A stretch of 64,000 nucleotides of DNA. Origin: Rallus limicola. Taxonomy: Eukaryota; Chordata; Aves; Gruiformes; Rallidae. The stretch spans positions 62,001-126,000 of the forward strand of contig JAKCOZ010000106.1 of assembly GCA_022605955.1 (NCBI GenBank), given 5' to 3'. Positions 46,701-59,400 of the stretch are shown here, piece by piece (position 1 is the stretch's first letter; each line of letters begins with the position of its first letter). Made by a program: the position numbers and the translations under genes. Under the pieces are notes generated by a model, which did not search any database, was not told where the DNA came from, and saw only the letters and a program-made list of their open reading frames with translations.

Positions 46701-48491
46701 TGCTAGGGCCGAGAAAAGCACCGTAGGAGGTTCCAGGCATGTTCCCTCTTTCCAGGCAAAGGAAAAGGCTGAGAGCCAAAGTGACAGGGTCTGCTTGTGT
46801 GTCCTGTTAGGAGGTTTCAGACAAGCTATGCCTTTCAGTCCTAGCTTCTTTACTTTGGGAGTTATTGCTGGACGTTTAGCATGTTTTGAACTGCAGTCTG
46901 CTAGGGCCGAGAAAAGCACCGTAGGAGGTTCCAGGCATGTTCCCTCTTTCCAGGCAAAGGAAAAGGCTGAGAGCCAAAGTGACAGGGTCTGCTTGTGTGT
47001 CCTGTTAGGAGGTTTCAGACAAGCTATGCCTTTCATGCCTAGCTTCTTTACTTTGGGAGTTATTGCTGGACGTTTAGCATGTTTTGAACTGCAGTCTGCT
47101 AGGGCCGAGAAAAGCACCGTAGGAGGTTCCAGGCATGTTCCCTCTTTCCAGGCAAAGGAAAAGGCTGAGAGCCAAAGTGACAGGGTCTGCTTGTGTGTCC
47201 TGTTAGGAGGTTTCAGACAAGCTATGCCTTTCAGTCCTAGCTTCTTTACTTTGGGAGTTATTGCTGGACGTTTAGCATGTTTTGAACTGCAGTCTGCTAG
47301 GGCCGAGAAAAGCACCGTAGGAGGTTCCAGGCATGTTCCCTCTTTCCAGGCAAAGGAAAAGGCTGAGAGCCAAAGTGACAGGGTCTGCTTGTGTGTCCTG
47401 TTAGGAGGTTTCAGACAAGCTATGCCTTTCAGTCCTAGCTTCTTTACTTTGGGAGTTATTGCTGGACGTTTAGCATGTTTTGAACTGCAGTCTGCTAGGG
47501 CCGAGAAAAGCACCGTAGGAGGTTCCAGGCATGTTCCCACTTTCCAGGCAAAGGAAAAGGCTGAGAGCCAAAGTGACAGGGTCTGCTTGTGAGTCCTGTT
47601 AGGAGGTTTCAGACAAGCTATGCCTTTCAGTCCTAGCTTCTTTACTTTGGGAGTTATTGCTGGACGTTTAGCATGTTTTGAACTGCAGTCTGCTAGGGCC
47701 GAGAAAAGCACCGTAGGAGGTTCCAGGCATGTTCCCTCTTTCCAGGCAAAGGAAAAGGCTGAGAGCCAAAGTGACAGGGTCTGCTTGTGAGTCCTGTTAG
47801 GAGGTTTCAGACAAGCTATGCCTTTCATGCCTAGCTTCTTTACTTTGGGAGTTATTGCTGGACGTTTAGCATGTTTTGAACTGCAGTCTGCTAGGGCCGA
47901 GAAAAGCACCGTAGGAGGTTCCAGGCATGTTCCCTCTTTCCAGGCAAAGGAAAAGGCTGAGAGCCAAAGTGACAGGGTCTGCTTGTGTGTCCTGTTAGGA
48001 GGTTTCAGACAAGCTATGCCTTTCATGCCTAGCTTCTTTACTTTGGGAGTTATTGCTGGACGTTTAGCATGTTTTGAACTGCAGTCTGCTAGGGCCGAGA
48101 AAAGCACCGTAGGAGGTTCCAGGCATGTTCCCTCTTTCCAGGCAAAGGAAAAGGCTGAGAGCCAAAGTGACAGGGTCTGCTTGTGAGTCCTGTTAGGAGG
48201 TTTCAGACAAGCTATGCCTTTCATGCCTAGCTTCTTTACTTTGGGAGTTATTGCTGGACGTTTAGCATGTTTTGAACTGCAGTCTGCTAGGGCCGAGAAA
48301 AGCACCGTAGGAGGTTCCAGGCATGTTCCCTCTTTCCAGGCAAAGGAAAAGGCTGAGAGCCAAAGTGACAGGGTCTGCTTGTGTGTCCTGTTAGGAGGTT
48401 TCAGACAAGCTATGCCTTTCAGTCCTAGCTTCTTTACTTTGGGAGTTATTGCTGGACGTTAAGCATGTTTTGAACTGCAGTCTGCTAGGGC
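43740..48491 (+). repeat. 24-monomer block, start of the homogeneous right domain
   Basis: All monomers are 198 bp. The left part holds the last GAGGAAAGC/Y monomer (about 44730) and a TCTTCTAGGGCCAAG/Y monomer (about 45115). One AAAGTAAAAGG copy (44583) and a GTTCACTC monomer (45357) are also there. From there to 48491 the copies are almost pure H type and differ mainly in the m129-130 dinucleotide and in TGTGAGTCC. The last monomer carries GGACGTTAAGC (48459), the marker that closes each later block. Confidence 0.85.
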
Positions 48492-50669
48492 CGAGAAAAG
48501 CACCGTAGGAGGTTCCAGGCATGTTCCCTCTTTCCAGGCAAAGGAAAAGGCTGAGAGCCAAAGTGACAGGGTCTGCTTGTGTGTCCTGTTAGGAGGTTTC
48601 AGACAAGCTATGCCTTTAATGCCTAGCTTCTTTACTTTGGGAGTTATTGCTGGACGTTTAGCATGTTTTGAACTGCAGTCTGCTAGGGCCGAGAAAAGCA
48701 CCGTAGGAGGTTCCAGGCATGTTCCCTCTTTCCAGGCAAAGGAAAAGGCTGAGAGCCAAAGTGACAGGGTCTGCTTGTGTGTCCTGTTAGGAGGTTTCAG
48801 ACAAGCTATGCCTTTCATGCCTAGCTTCTTTACTTTGGGAGTTATTGCTGGACGTTTAGCATGTTTTGAACTGCAGTCTGCTAGGGCCGAGAAAAGCACC
48901 GTAGGAGGTTCCAGGCATGTTCCCTCTTTCCAGGCAAAGGAAAAGGCTGAGAGCCAAAGTGACAGGGTCTGCTTGTGAGTCCTGTTAGGAGGTTTCAGAC
49001 AAGCTATGCCTTTCATGCCTAGCTTCTTTACTTTGGGAGTTATTGCTGGACGTTTAGCATGTTTTGAACTGCAGTCTGCTAGGGCCGAGAAAAGCACCGT
49101 AGGAGGTTCCAGGCATGTTCCCTCTTTCCAGGCAAAGGAAAAGGCTGAGAGCCAAAGTGACAGGGTCTGCTTGTGTGTCCTGTTAGGAGGTTTCAGACAA
49201 GCTATGCCTTTCAGTCCTAGCTTCTTTACTTTGGGAGTTATTGCTGGACGTTTAGCATGTTTTGAACTGCAGTCTGCTAGGGCCGAGAAAAGCACCGTAG
49301 GAGGTTCCAGGCATGTTCCCTCTTTCCAGGCAAAGGAAAAGGCTGAGAGCCAAAGTGACAGGGTCTGCTTGTGTGTCCTGTTAGGAGGTTTCAGACAAGC
49401 TATGCCTTTCAGTCCTAGCTTCTTTACTTTGGGAGTTATTGCTGGACGTTTAGCATGTTTTGAACTGCAGTCTGCTAGGGCCGAGAAAAGCACCGTAGGA
49501 GGTTCCAGGCATGTTCCCTCTTTCCAGGCAAAGGAAAAGGCTGAGAGCCAAAGTGACAGGGTCTGCTTGTGAGTCCTGTTAGGAGGTTTCAGACAAGCTA
49601 TGCCTTTCATGCCTAGCTTCTTTACTTTGGGAGTTATTGCTGGACGTTTAGCATGTTTTGAACTGCAGTCTGCTAGGGCCGAGAAAAGCACCGTAGGAGG
49701 TTCCAGGCATGTTCCCTCTTTCCAGGCAAAGGAAAAGGCTGAGAGCCAAAGTGACAGGGTCTGCTTGTGTGTCCTGTTAGGAGGTTTCAGACAAGCTATG
49801 CCTTTCAGTCCTAGCTTCTTTACTTTGGGAGTTATTGCTGGACGTTAAGCATGTTTTGAACTGCAGTCTGCTAGGGCCGAGAAAAGCACCGTAGGAGGTT
49901 CCAGGCATGTTCCCTCTTTCCAGGCAAAGGAAAAGGCTGAGAGCCAAAGTGACAGGGTCTGCTTGTGTGTCCTGTTAGGAGGTTTCAGACAAGCTATGCC
50001 TTTAATGCCTAGCTTCTTTACTTTGGGAGTTATTGCTGGACGTTTAGCATGTTTTGAACTGCAGTCTGCTAGGGCCGAGAAAAGCACCGTAGGAGGTTCC
50101 AGGCATGTTCCCTCTTTCCAGGCAAAGGAAAAGGCTGAGAGCCAAAGTGACAGGGTCTGCTTGTGTGTCCTGTTAGGAGGTTTCAGACAAGCTATGCCTT
50201 TCATGCCTAGCTTCTTTACTTTGGGAGTTATTGCTGGACGTTTAGCATGTTTTGAACTGCAGTCTGCTAGGGCCGAGAAAAGCACCGTAGGAGGTTCCAG
50301 GCATGTTCCCTCTTTCCAGGCAAAGGAAAAGGCTGAGAGCCAAAGTGACAGGGTCTGCTTGTGAGTCCTGTTAGGAGGTTTCAGACAAGCTATGCCTTTC
50401 ATGCCTAGCTTCTTTACTTTGGGAGTTATTGCTGGACGTTTAGCATGTTTTGAACTGCAGTCTGCTAGGGCCGAGAAAAGCACCGTAGGAGGTTCCAGGC
50501 ATGTTCCCTCTTTCCAGGCAAAGGAAAAGGCTGAGAGCCAAAGTGACAGGGTCTGCTTGTGTGTCCTGTTAGGAGGTTTCAGACAAGCTATGCCTTTCAG
50601 TCCTAGCTTCTTTACTTTGGGAGTTATTGCTGGACGTTAAGCATGTTTTGAACTGCAGTCTGCTAGGGC
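48492..50669 (+). repeat. Nested 7- and 4-monomer blocks (1,386 and 792 bp)
   Basis: Both 48492-49877 and 49878-50669 begin with a TTTAATGCC monomer (48616 and 50002) and end with a GGACGTTAAGC monomer (49845 and 50637). The 4-monomer block equals the 7-monomer block without three internal members (TG, GT, GT with TGTGAGTCC). They are short relatives of the 29- and 31-monomer blocks that follow and show the same start and end markers. Confidence 0.88.
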
Positions 50670-53600
50670 CGAGAAAAGCACCGTAGGAGGTTCCAGGCAT
50701 GTTCCCTCTTTCCAGGCAAAGGAAAAGGCTGAGAGCCAAAGTGACAGGGTCTGCTTGTGTGTCCTGTTAGGAGGTTTCAGACAAGCTATGCCTTTAATGC
50801 CTAGCTTCTTTACTTTGGGAGTTATTGCTGGACGTTTAGCATGTTTTGAACTGCAGTCTGCTAGGGCCGAGAAAAGCACCGTAGGAGGTTCCAGGCATGT
50901 TCCCTCTTTCCAGGCAAAGGAAAAGGCTGAGAGCCAAAGTGACAGGGTCTGCTTGTGTGTCCTGTTAGGAGGTTTCAGACAAGCTATGCCTTTCAGTCCT
51001 AGCTTCTTTACTTTGGGAGTTATTGCTGGACGTTTAGCATGTTTTGAACTGCAGTCTGCTAGGGCCGAGAAAAGCACCGTAGGAGGTACCAGGCATGTTC
51101 CCTCTTTCCAGGCAAAGGAAAAGGCTGAGAGCCAAAGTGACAGGGTCTGCTTGTGAGTCCTGTTAGGAGGTTTCAGACAAGCTATGCCTTTCATGCCTAG
51201 CTTCTTTACTTTGGGAGTTATTGCTGGACGTTTAGCATGTTTTGAACTGCAGTCTGCTAGGGCCGAGAAAAGCACCGTAGGAGGTTCCAGGCATGTTCCC
51301 TCTTTCCAGGCAAAGGAAAAGGCTGAGAGCCAAAGTGACAGGGTCTGCTTGTGTGTCCTGTTAGGAGGTTTCAGACAAGCTATGCCTTTCAGTCCTAGCT
51401 TCTTTACTTTGGGAGTTATTGCTGGACGTTTAGCATGTTTTGAACTGCAGTCTGCTAGGGCCGAGAAAAGCACCGTAGGAGGTTCCAGGCATGTTCCCTC
51501 TTTCCAGGCAAAGGAAAAGGCTGAGAGCCAAAGTGACAGGGTCTGCTTGTGTGTCCTGTTAGGAGGTTTCAGACAAGCTATGCCTTTCATGCCTAGCTTC
51601 TTTACTTTGGGAGTTATTGCTGGACGTTTAGCATGTTTTGAACTGCAGTCTGCTAGGGCCGAGAAAAGCACCCTAGGAGGTTCCAGGCATGTTCCCTCTT
51701 TCCAGGCAAAGGAAAAGGCTGAGAGCAAAAGTGACAGGGTCTGCTTGTGTGTCCTGTTAGGAGGTTTCAGACAAGCTATGCCTTTCAGTCCTAGCTTCTT
51801 TACTTTGGGAGTTATTGCTGGACGTTTAGCATGTTTTGAACTGCAGTCTGCTAGGGCCAAGAAAAGCACCGTAGGAGGTTCCAGGCATGTTCACTCTTTC
51901 CAGGCAAAGGAAAAGGCTGAGAGCCAAAGTGACAGGGTCTGCTTGTGTGTCCTGTTAGGAGGTTTCAGACAAGCTATGCCTTTCAGTCCTAGCTTCTTTA
52001 CTTTGGGAGTTATTGCTGGACGTTTAGCATGTTTTGAACTGCAGTCTGCTAGGGCCGAGAAAAGCACCGTAGGAGGTTCCAGGCATGTTCCCTCTTTCCA
52101 GGCAAAAGAAAAGGCTGAGAGCCAAAGTGACAGGGTCTGCTTGTGTGTCCTGTTAGGAGGTTTCAGACAAGCTATGCCTTTCATGCCTAGCTTCTTTACT
52201 TTGGGAGTTATTGCTGGACGTTTAGCATGTTTTGAACTGCAGTCTGCTAGGGCCGAGAAAAGCACCGTAGGAGGTTCCAGGCATGTTCCCTCTTTCCAGG
52301 CAAAGGAAAAGGCTGAGAGCCAAAGTGACAGGGTCTGCTTGTGTGTCCTGTTAGGAGGTTTCAGACAAGCTATGCCTTTCATGCCTAGCTTCTTTACTTT
52401 GGGAGTTATTGCTGGACGTTTAGCATGTTTTGAACTGCAGTCTGCTAGGGCCGAGAAAAGCACCGTAGGAGGTTCCAGGCATGTTCCCTCTTTCCAGGCA
52501 AAGGAAAAGGCTGAGAGCCAAAGTGACAGGGTCTGCTTGTGTGTCCTGTTAGGAGGTTTCAGACAAGCTATGCCTTTCAGTCCTAGCTTCTTTACTTTGG
52601 GAGTTATTGCTGGACGTTTAGCATGTTTTGAACTGCAGTCTGCTAGGGCCGAGAAAAGCACCGTAGGAGGTTCCAGGCATGTTCCCTCTTTCCAGGCAAA
52701 GGAAAAGGCTGAGAGCCAAAGTGACAGGGTCTGCTTGTGTGTCCTGTTAGGAGGTTTCAGACAAGCTATGCCTTTCATGCCTAGCTTCTTTACTTTGGGA
52801 GTTATTGCTGGACGTTTAGCATGTTTTGAACTGCAGTCTGCTAGGGCCGAGAAAAGCACCGTAGGAGGTTCCAGGCATGTTCCCTCTTTCCAGGCAAAGG
52901 AAAAGGCTGAGAGCCAAAGTGACAGGGTCTGCTTGTGTGTCCTGTTAGGAGGTTTCAGACAAGCTATGCCTTTCATGCCTAGCTTCTTTACTTTGGGAGT
53001 TATTGCTGGACGTTTAGCATGTTTTGAACTGCAGTCTGCTAGGGCCGAGAAAAGCACCGTAGGAGGTTCCAGGCATGTTCCCTCTTTCCAGGCAAAGGAA
53101 AAGGCTGAGAGCCAAAGTGACAGGGTCTGCTTGTGTGTCCTGTTAGGAGGTTTCAGACAAGCTATGCCTTTCAGTCCTAGCTTCTTTACTTTGGGAGTTA
53201 TTGCTGGACGTTTAGCATGTTTTGAACTGCAGTCTGCTAGGGCCGAGAAAAGCACCGTAGGAGGTTCCAGGCATGTTCCCTCTTTCCAGGCAAAGGAAAA
53301 GGCTGAGAGCCAAAGTGACAGGGTCTGCTTGTGAGTCCTGTTAGGAGGTTTCAGACAAGCTATGCCTTTCATGCCTAGCTTCTTTACTTTGGGAGTTATT
53401 GCTGGACGTTTAGCATGTTTTGAACTGCAGTCTGCTAGGGCCGAGAAAAGCACCGTAGGAGGTTCCAGGCATGTTCCCTCTTTCCAGGCAAAGGAAAAGG
53501 CTGAGAGCCAAAGTGACAGGGTCTGCTTGTGTGTCCTGTTAGGAGGTTTCAGACAAGCTATGCCTTTCAGTCCTAGCTTCTTTACTTTGGGAGTTATTGC

Positions 53601-56411
53601 TGGACGTTTAGCATGTTTTGAACTGCAGTCTGCTAGGGCCGAGAAAAGCACCGTAGGAGGTTCCAGGCATGTTCCCTCTTTCCAGGCAAAGGAAAAGGCT
53701 GAGAGCCAAAGTGACAGGGTCTGCTTGTGTGTCCTGTTAGGAGGTTTCAGACAAGCTATGCCTTTCATGCCTAGCTTCTTTACTTTGGGAGTTATTGCTG
53801 GACGTTTAGCATGTTTTGAACTGCAGTCTGCTAGGGCCGAGAAAAGCACCGTAGGAGGTTCCAGGCATGTTCCCTCTTTCCAGGCAAAGGAAAAGGCTGA
53901 GAGCCAAAGTGACAGGGTCTGCTTGTGTGTCCTGTTAGGAGGTTTCAGACAAGCTATGCCTTTCAGTCCTAGCTTCTTTACTTTGGGAGTTATTGCTGGA
54001 CGTTTAGCATGTTTTGAACTGCAGTCTGCTAGGGCCGAGAAAAGCACCGTAGGAGGTTCCAGGCATGTTCCCTCTTTCCAGGCAAAGGAAAAGGCTGAGA
54101 GCCAAAGTGACAGGGTCTGCTTGTGTGTCCTGTTAGGAGGTTTCAGACAAGCTATGCCTTTCAGTCCTAGCTTCTTTACTTTGGGAGTTATTGCTGGACG
54201 TTTAGCATGTTTTGAACTGCAGTCTGCTAGGGCCGAGAAAAGCACCGTAGGAGGTTCCAGGCATGTTCCCTCTTTCCAGGCAAAGGAAAAGGCTGAGAGC
54301 CAAAGTGACAGGGTCTGCTTGTGTGTCCTGTTAGGAGGTTTCAGACAAGCTATGCCTTTCATGCCTAGCTTCTTTACTTTGGGAGTTATTGCTGGACGTT
54401 TAGCATGTTTTGAACTGCAGTCTGCTAGGGCCGAGAAAAGCACCGTAGGAGGTTCCAGGCATGTTCCCTCTTTCCAGGCAAAGGAAAAGGCTGAGAGCCA
54501 AAGTGACAGGGTCTGCTTGTGAGTCCTGTTAGGAGGTTTCAGACAAGCTATGCCTTTCATGCCTAGCTTCTTTACTTTGGGAGTTATTGCTGGACGTTTA
54601 GCATGTTTTGAACTGCAGTCTGCTAGGGCCGAGAAAAGCACCGTAGGAGGTTCCAGGCATGTTCCCTCTTTCCAGGCAAAGGAAAAGGCTGAGAGCCAAA
54701 GTGACAGGGTCTGCTTGTGTGTCCTGTTAGGAGGTTTCAGACAAGCTATGCCTTTCAGTCCTAGCTTCTTTACTTTGGGAGTTATTGCTGGACGTTTAGC
54801 ATGTTTTGAACTGCAGTCTGCTAGGGCCGAGAAAAGCACCGTAGGAGGTTCCAGGCATGTTCCCTCTTTCCAGGCAAAGGAAAAGGCTGAGAGCCAAAGT
54901 GACAGGGTCTGCTTGTGTGTCCTGTTAGGAGGTTTCAGACAAGCTATGCCTTTCAGTCCTAGCTTCTTTACTTTGGGAGTTATTGCTGGACGTTTAGCAT
55001 GTTTTGAACTGCAGTCTGCTAGGGCCGAGAAAAGCACCGTAGGAGGTTCCAGGCATGTTCCCTCTTTCCAGGCAAAGGAAAAGGCTGAGAGCAAAAGTGA
55101 CAGGGTCTGCTTGTGTGTCCTGTTAGGAGGTTTCAGACAAGCTATGCCTTTCATGCCTAGCTTCTTTACTTTGGGAGTTATTGCTGGACGTTTAGCATGT
55201 TTTGAACTGCAGTCTGCTAGGGCCGAGAAAAGCACCGTAGGAGGTTCCAGGCATGTTCCCTCTTTCCAGGCAAAGGAAAAGGCTGAGAGCCAAAGTGACA
55301 GGGTCTGCTTGTGTGTCCTGTTAGGAGGTTTCAGACAAGCTATGCCTTTCAGTCCTAGCTTCTTTACTTTGGGAGTTATTGCTGGACGTTTAGCATGTTT
55401 TGAACTGCAGTCTGCTAGGGCCGAGAAAAGCACCGTAGGAGGTTCCAGGCATGTTCCCTCTTTCCAGGCAAAGGAAAAGGCTGAGAGCCAAAGTGACAGG
55501 GTCTGCTTGTGTGTCCTGTTAGGAGGTTTCAGACAAGCTATGCCTTTCATGCCTAGCTTCTTTACTTTGGGAGTTATTGCTGGACGTTTAGCATGTTTTG
55601 AACTGCAGTCTGCTAGGGCCGAGAAAAGCACCGTAGGAGGTTCCAGGCATGTTCCCTCTTTCCAGGCAAAGGAAAAGGCTGAGAGCCAAAGTGACAGGGT
55701 CTGCTTGTGAGTCCTGTTAGGAGGTTTCAGACAAGCTATGCCTTTCATGCCTAGCTTCTTTACTTTGGGAGTTATTGCTGGACGTTTAGCATGTTTTGAA
55801 CTGCAGTCTGCTAGGGCCGAGAAAAGCACCGTAGGAGGTTCCAGGCATGTTCCCTCTTTCCAGGCAAAGGAAAAGGCTGAGAGCCAAAGTGACAGGGTCT
55901 GCTTGTGTGTCCTGTTAGGAGGTTTCAGACAAGCTATGCCTTTCAGTCCTAGCTTCTTTACTTTGGGAGTTATTGCTGGACGTTTAGCATGTTTTGAACT
56001 GCAGTCTGCTAGGGCCGAGAAAAGCACCGTAGGAGGTTCCAGGCATGTTCCCTCTTTCCAGGCAAAGGAAAAGGCTGAGAGCCAAAGTGACAGGGTCTGC
56101 TTGTGTGTCCTGTTAGGAGGTTTCAGACAAGCTATGCCTTTCAGTCCTAGCTTCTTTACTTTGGGAGTTATTGCTGGACGTTTAGCATGTTTTGAACTGC
56201 AGTCTGCTAGGGCCGAGAAAAGCACCGTAGGAGGTTCCAGGCATGTTCCCTCTTTCCAGGCAAAGGAAAAGGCTGAGAGCCAAAGTGACAGGGTCTGCTT
56301 GTGTGTCCTGTTAGGAGGTTTCAGACAAGCTATGCCTTTCAGTCCTAGCTTCTTTACTTTGGGAGTTATTGCTGGACGTTAAGCATGTTTTGAACTGCAG
56401 TCTGCTAGGGC
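50670..56411 (+). repeat. 29-monomer HOR block P, copy 1 (5,742 bp)
   Basis: It starts with TTTAATGCC (50794) and ends at GGACGTTAAGC (56379). Markers in order are GAGGTACCAGG (near 51086), ACCCTAGG with GAGAGCAAAAG (near 51671-51728), GCCAAG (51858), GTTCACTC (51893) and GCAAAAGAAAAGG (near 52107). All recur 5,742 bp later in copy 2. From 50670 to about 53725 the copies differ, as far as I saw, only at two dinucleotide sites (near 50995 and 52381). Beyond that the TGTGAGTCC spacing differs until the shared final four monomers. Confidence 0.9.
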
Positions 56412-59400
56412 CGAGAAAAGCACCGTAGGAGGTTCCAGGCATGTTCCCTCTTTCCAGGCAAAGGAAAAGGCTGAGAGCCAAAGTGACAGGGTCTGCTTGT
56501 GTGTCCTGTTAGGAGGTTTCAGACAAGCTATGCCTTTAATGCCTAGCTTCTTTACTTTGGGAGTTATTGCTGGACGTTTAGCATGTTTTGAACTGCAGTC
56601 TGCTAGGGCCGAGAAAAGCACCGTAGGAGGTTCCAGGCATGTTCCCTCTTTCCAGGCAAAGGAAAAGGCTGAGAGCCAAAGTGACAGGGTCTGCTTGTGT
56701 GTCCTGTTAGGAGGTTTCAGACAAGCTATGCCTTTCATGCCTAGCTTCTTTACTTTGGGAGTTATTGCTGGACGTTTAGCATGTTTTGAACTGCAGTCTG
56801 CTAGGGCCGAGAAAAGCACCGTAGGAGGTACCAGGCATGTTCCCTCTTTCCAGGCAAAGGAAAAGGCTGAGAGCCAAAGTGACAGGGTCTGCTTGTGAGT
56901 CCTGTTAGGAGGTTTCAGACAAGCTATGCCTTTCATGCCTAGCTTCTTTACTTTGGGAGTTATTGCTGGACGTTTAGCATGTTTTGAACTGCAGTCTGCT
57001 AGGGCCGAGAAAAGCACCGTAGGAGGTTCCAGGCATGTTCCCTCTTTCCAGGCAAAGGAAAAGGCTGAGAGCCAAAGTGACAGGGTCTGCTTGTGTGTCC
57101 TGTTAGGAGGTTTCAGACAAGCTATGCCTTTCAGTCCTAGCTTCTTTACTTTGGGAGTTATTGCTGGACGTTTAGCATGTTTTGAACTGCAGTCTGCTAG
57201 GGCCGAGAAAAGCACCGTAGGAGGTTCCAGGCATGTTCCCTCTTTCCAGGCAAAGGAAAAGGCTGAGAGCCAAAGTGACAGGGTCTGCTTGTGTGTCCTG
57301 TTAGGAGGTTTCAGACAAGCTATGCCTTTCATGCCTAGCTTCTTTACTTTGGGAGTTATTGCTGGACGTTTAGCATGTTTTGAACTGCAGTCTGCTAGGG
57401 CCGAGAAAAGCACCCTAGGAGGTTCCAGGCATGTTCCCTCTTTCCAGGCAAAGGAAAAGGCTGAGAGCAAAAGTGACAGGGTCTGCTTGTGTGTCCTGTT
57501 AGGAGGTTTCAGACAAGCTATGCCTTTCAGTCCTAGCTTCTTTACTTTGGGAGTTATTGCTGGACGTTTAGCATGTTTTGAACTGCAGTCTGCTAGGGCC
57601 AAGAAAAGCACCGTAGGAGGTTCCAGGCATGTTCACTCTTTCCAGGCAAAGGAAAAGGCTGAGAGCCAAAGTGACAGGGTCTGCTTGTGTGTCCTGTTAG
57701 GAGGTTTCAGACAAGCTATGCCTTTCAGTCCTAGCTTCTTTACTTTGGGAGTTATTGCTGGACGTTTAGCATGTTTTGAACTGCAGTCTGCTAGGGCCGA
57801 GAAAAGCACCGTAGGAGGTTCCAGGCATGTTCCCTCTTTCCAGGCAAAAGAAAAGGCTGAGAGCCAAAGTGACAGGGTCTGCTTGTGTGTCCTGTTAGGA
57901 GGTTTCAGACAAGCTATGCCTTTCATGCCTAGCTTCTTTACTTTGGGAGTTATTGCTGGACGTTTAGCATGTTTTGAACTGCAGTCTGCTAGGGCCGAGA
58001 AAAGCACCGTAGGAGGTTCCAGGCATGTTCCCTCTTTCCAGGCAAAGGAAAAGGCTGAGAGCCAAAGTGACAGGGTCTGCTTGTGTGTCCTGTTAGGAGG
58101 TTTCAGACAAGCTATGCCTTTCAGTCCTAGCTTCTTTACTTTGGGAGTTATTGCTGGACGTTTAGCATGTTTTGAACTGCAGTCTGCTAGGGCCGAGAAA
58201 AGCACCGTAGGAGGTTCCAGGCATGTTCCCTCTTTCCAGGCAAAGGAAAAGGCTGAGAGCCAAAGTGACAGGGTCTGCTTGTGTGTCCTGTTAGGAGGTT
58301 TCAGACAAGCTATGCCTTTCAGTCCTAGCTTCTTTACTTTGGGAGTTATTGCTGGACGTTTAGCATGTTTTGAACTGCAGTCTGCTAGGGCCGAGAAAAG
58401 CACCGTAGGAGGTTCCAGGCATGTTCCCTCTTTCCAGGCAAAGGAAAAGGCTGAGAGCCAAAGTGACAGGGTCTGCTTGTGTGTCCTGTTAGGAGGTTTC
58501 AGACAAGCTATGCCTTTCATGCCTAGCTTCTTTACTTTGGGAGTTATTGCTGGACGTTTAGCATGTTTTGAACTGCAGTCTGCTAGGGCCGAGAAAAGCA
58601 CCGTAGGAGGTTCCAGGCATGTTCCCTCTTTCCAGGCAAAGGAAAAGGCTGAGAGCCAAAGTGACAGGGTCTGCTTGTGTGTCCTGTTAGGAGGTTTCAG
58701 ACAAGCTATGCCTTTCATGCCTAGCTTCTTTACTTTGGGAGTTATTGCTGGACGTTTAGCATGTTTTGAACTGCAGTCTGCTAGGGCCGAGAAAAGCACC
58801 GTAGGAGGTTCCAGGCATGTTCCCTCTTTCCAGGCAAAGGAAAAGGCTGAGAGCCAAAGTGACAGGGTCTGCTTGTGTGTCCTGTTAGGAGGTTTCAGAC
58901 AAGCTATGCCTTTCAGTCCTAGCTTCTTTACTTTGGGAGTTATTGCTGGACGTTTAGCATGTTTTGAACTGCAGTCTGCTAGGGCCGAGAAAAGCACCGT
59001 AGGAGGTTCCAGGCATGTTCCCTCTTTCCAGGCAAAGGAAAAGGCTGAGAGCCAAAGTGACAGGGTCTGCTTGTGAGTCCTGTTAGGAGGTTTCAGACAA
59101 GCTATGCCTTTCATGCCTAGCTTCTTTACTTTGGGAGTTATTGCTGGACGTTTAGCATGTTTTGAACTGCAGTCTGCTAGGGCCGAGAAAAGCACCGTAG
59201 GAGGTTCCAGGCATGTTCCCTCTTTCCAGGCAAAGGAAAAGGCTGAGAGCCAAAGTGACAGGGTCTGCTTGTGTGTCCTGTTAGGAGGTTTCAGACAAGC
59301 TATGCCTTTCAGTCCTAGCTTCTTTACTTTGGGAGTTATTGCTGGACGTTTAGCATGTTTTGAACTGCAGTCTGCTAGGGCCGAGAAAAGCACCGTAGGA

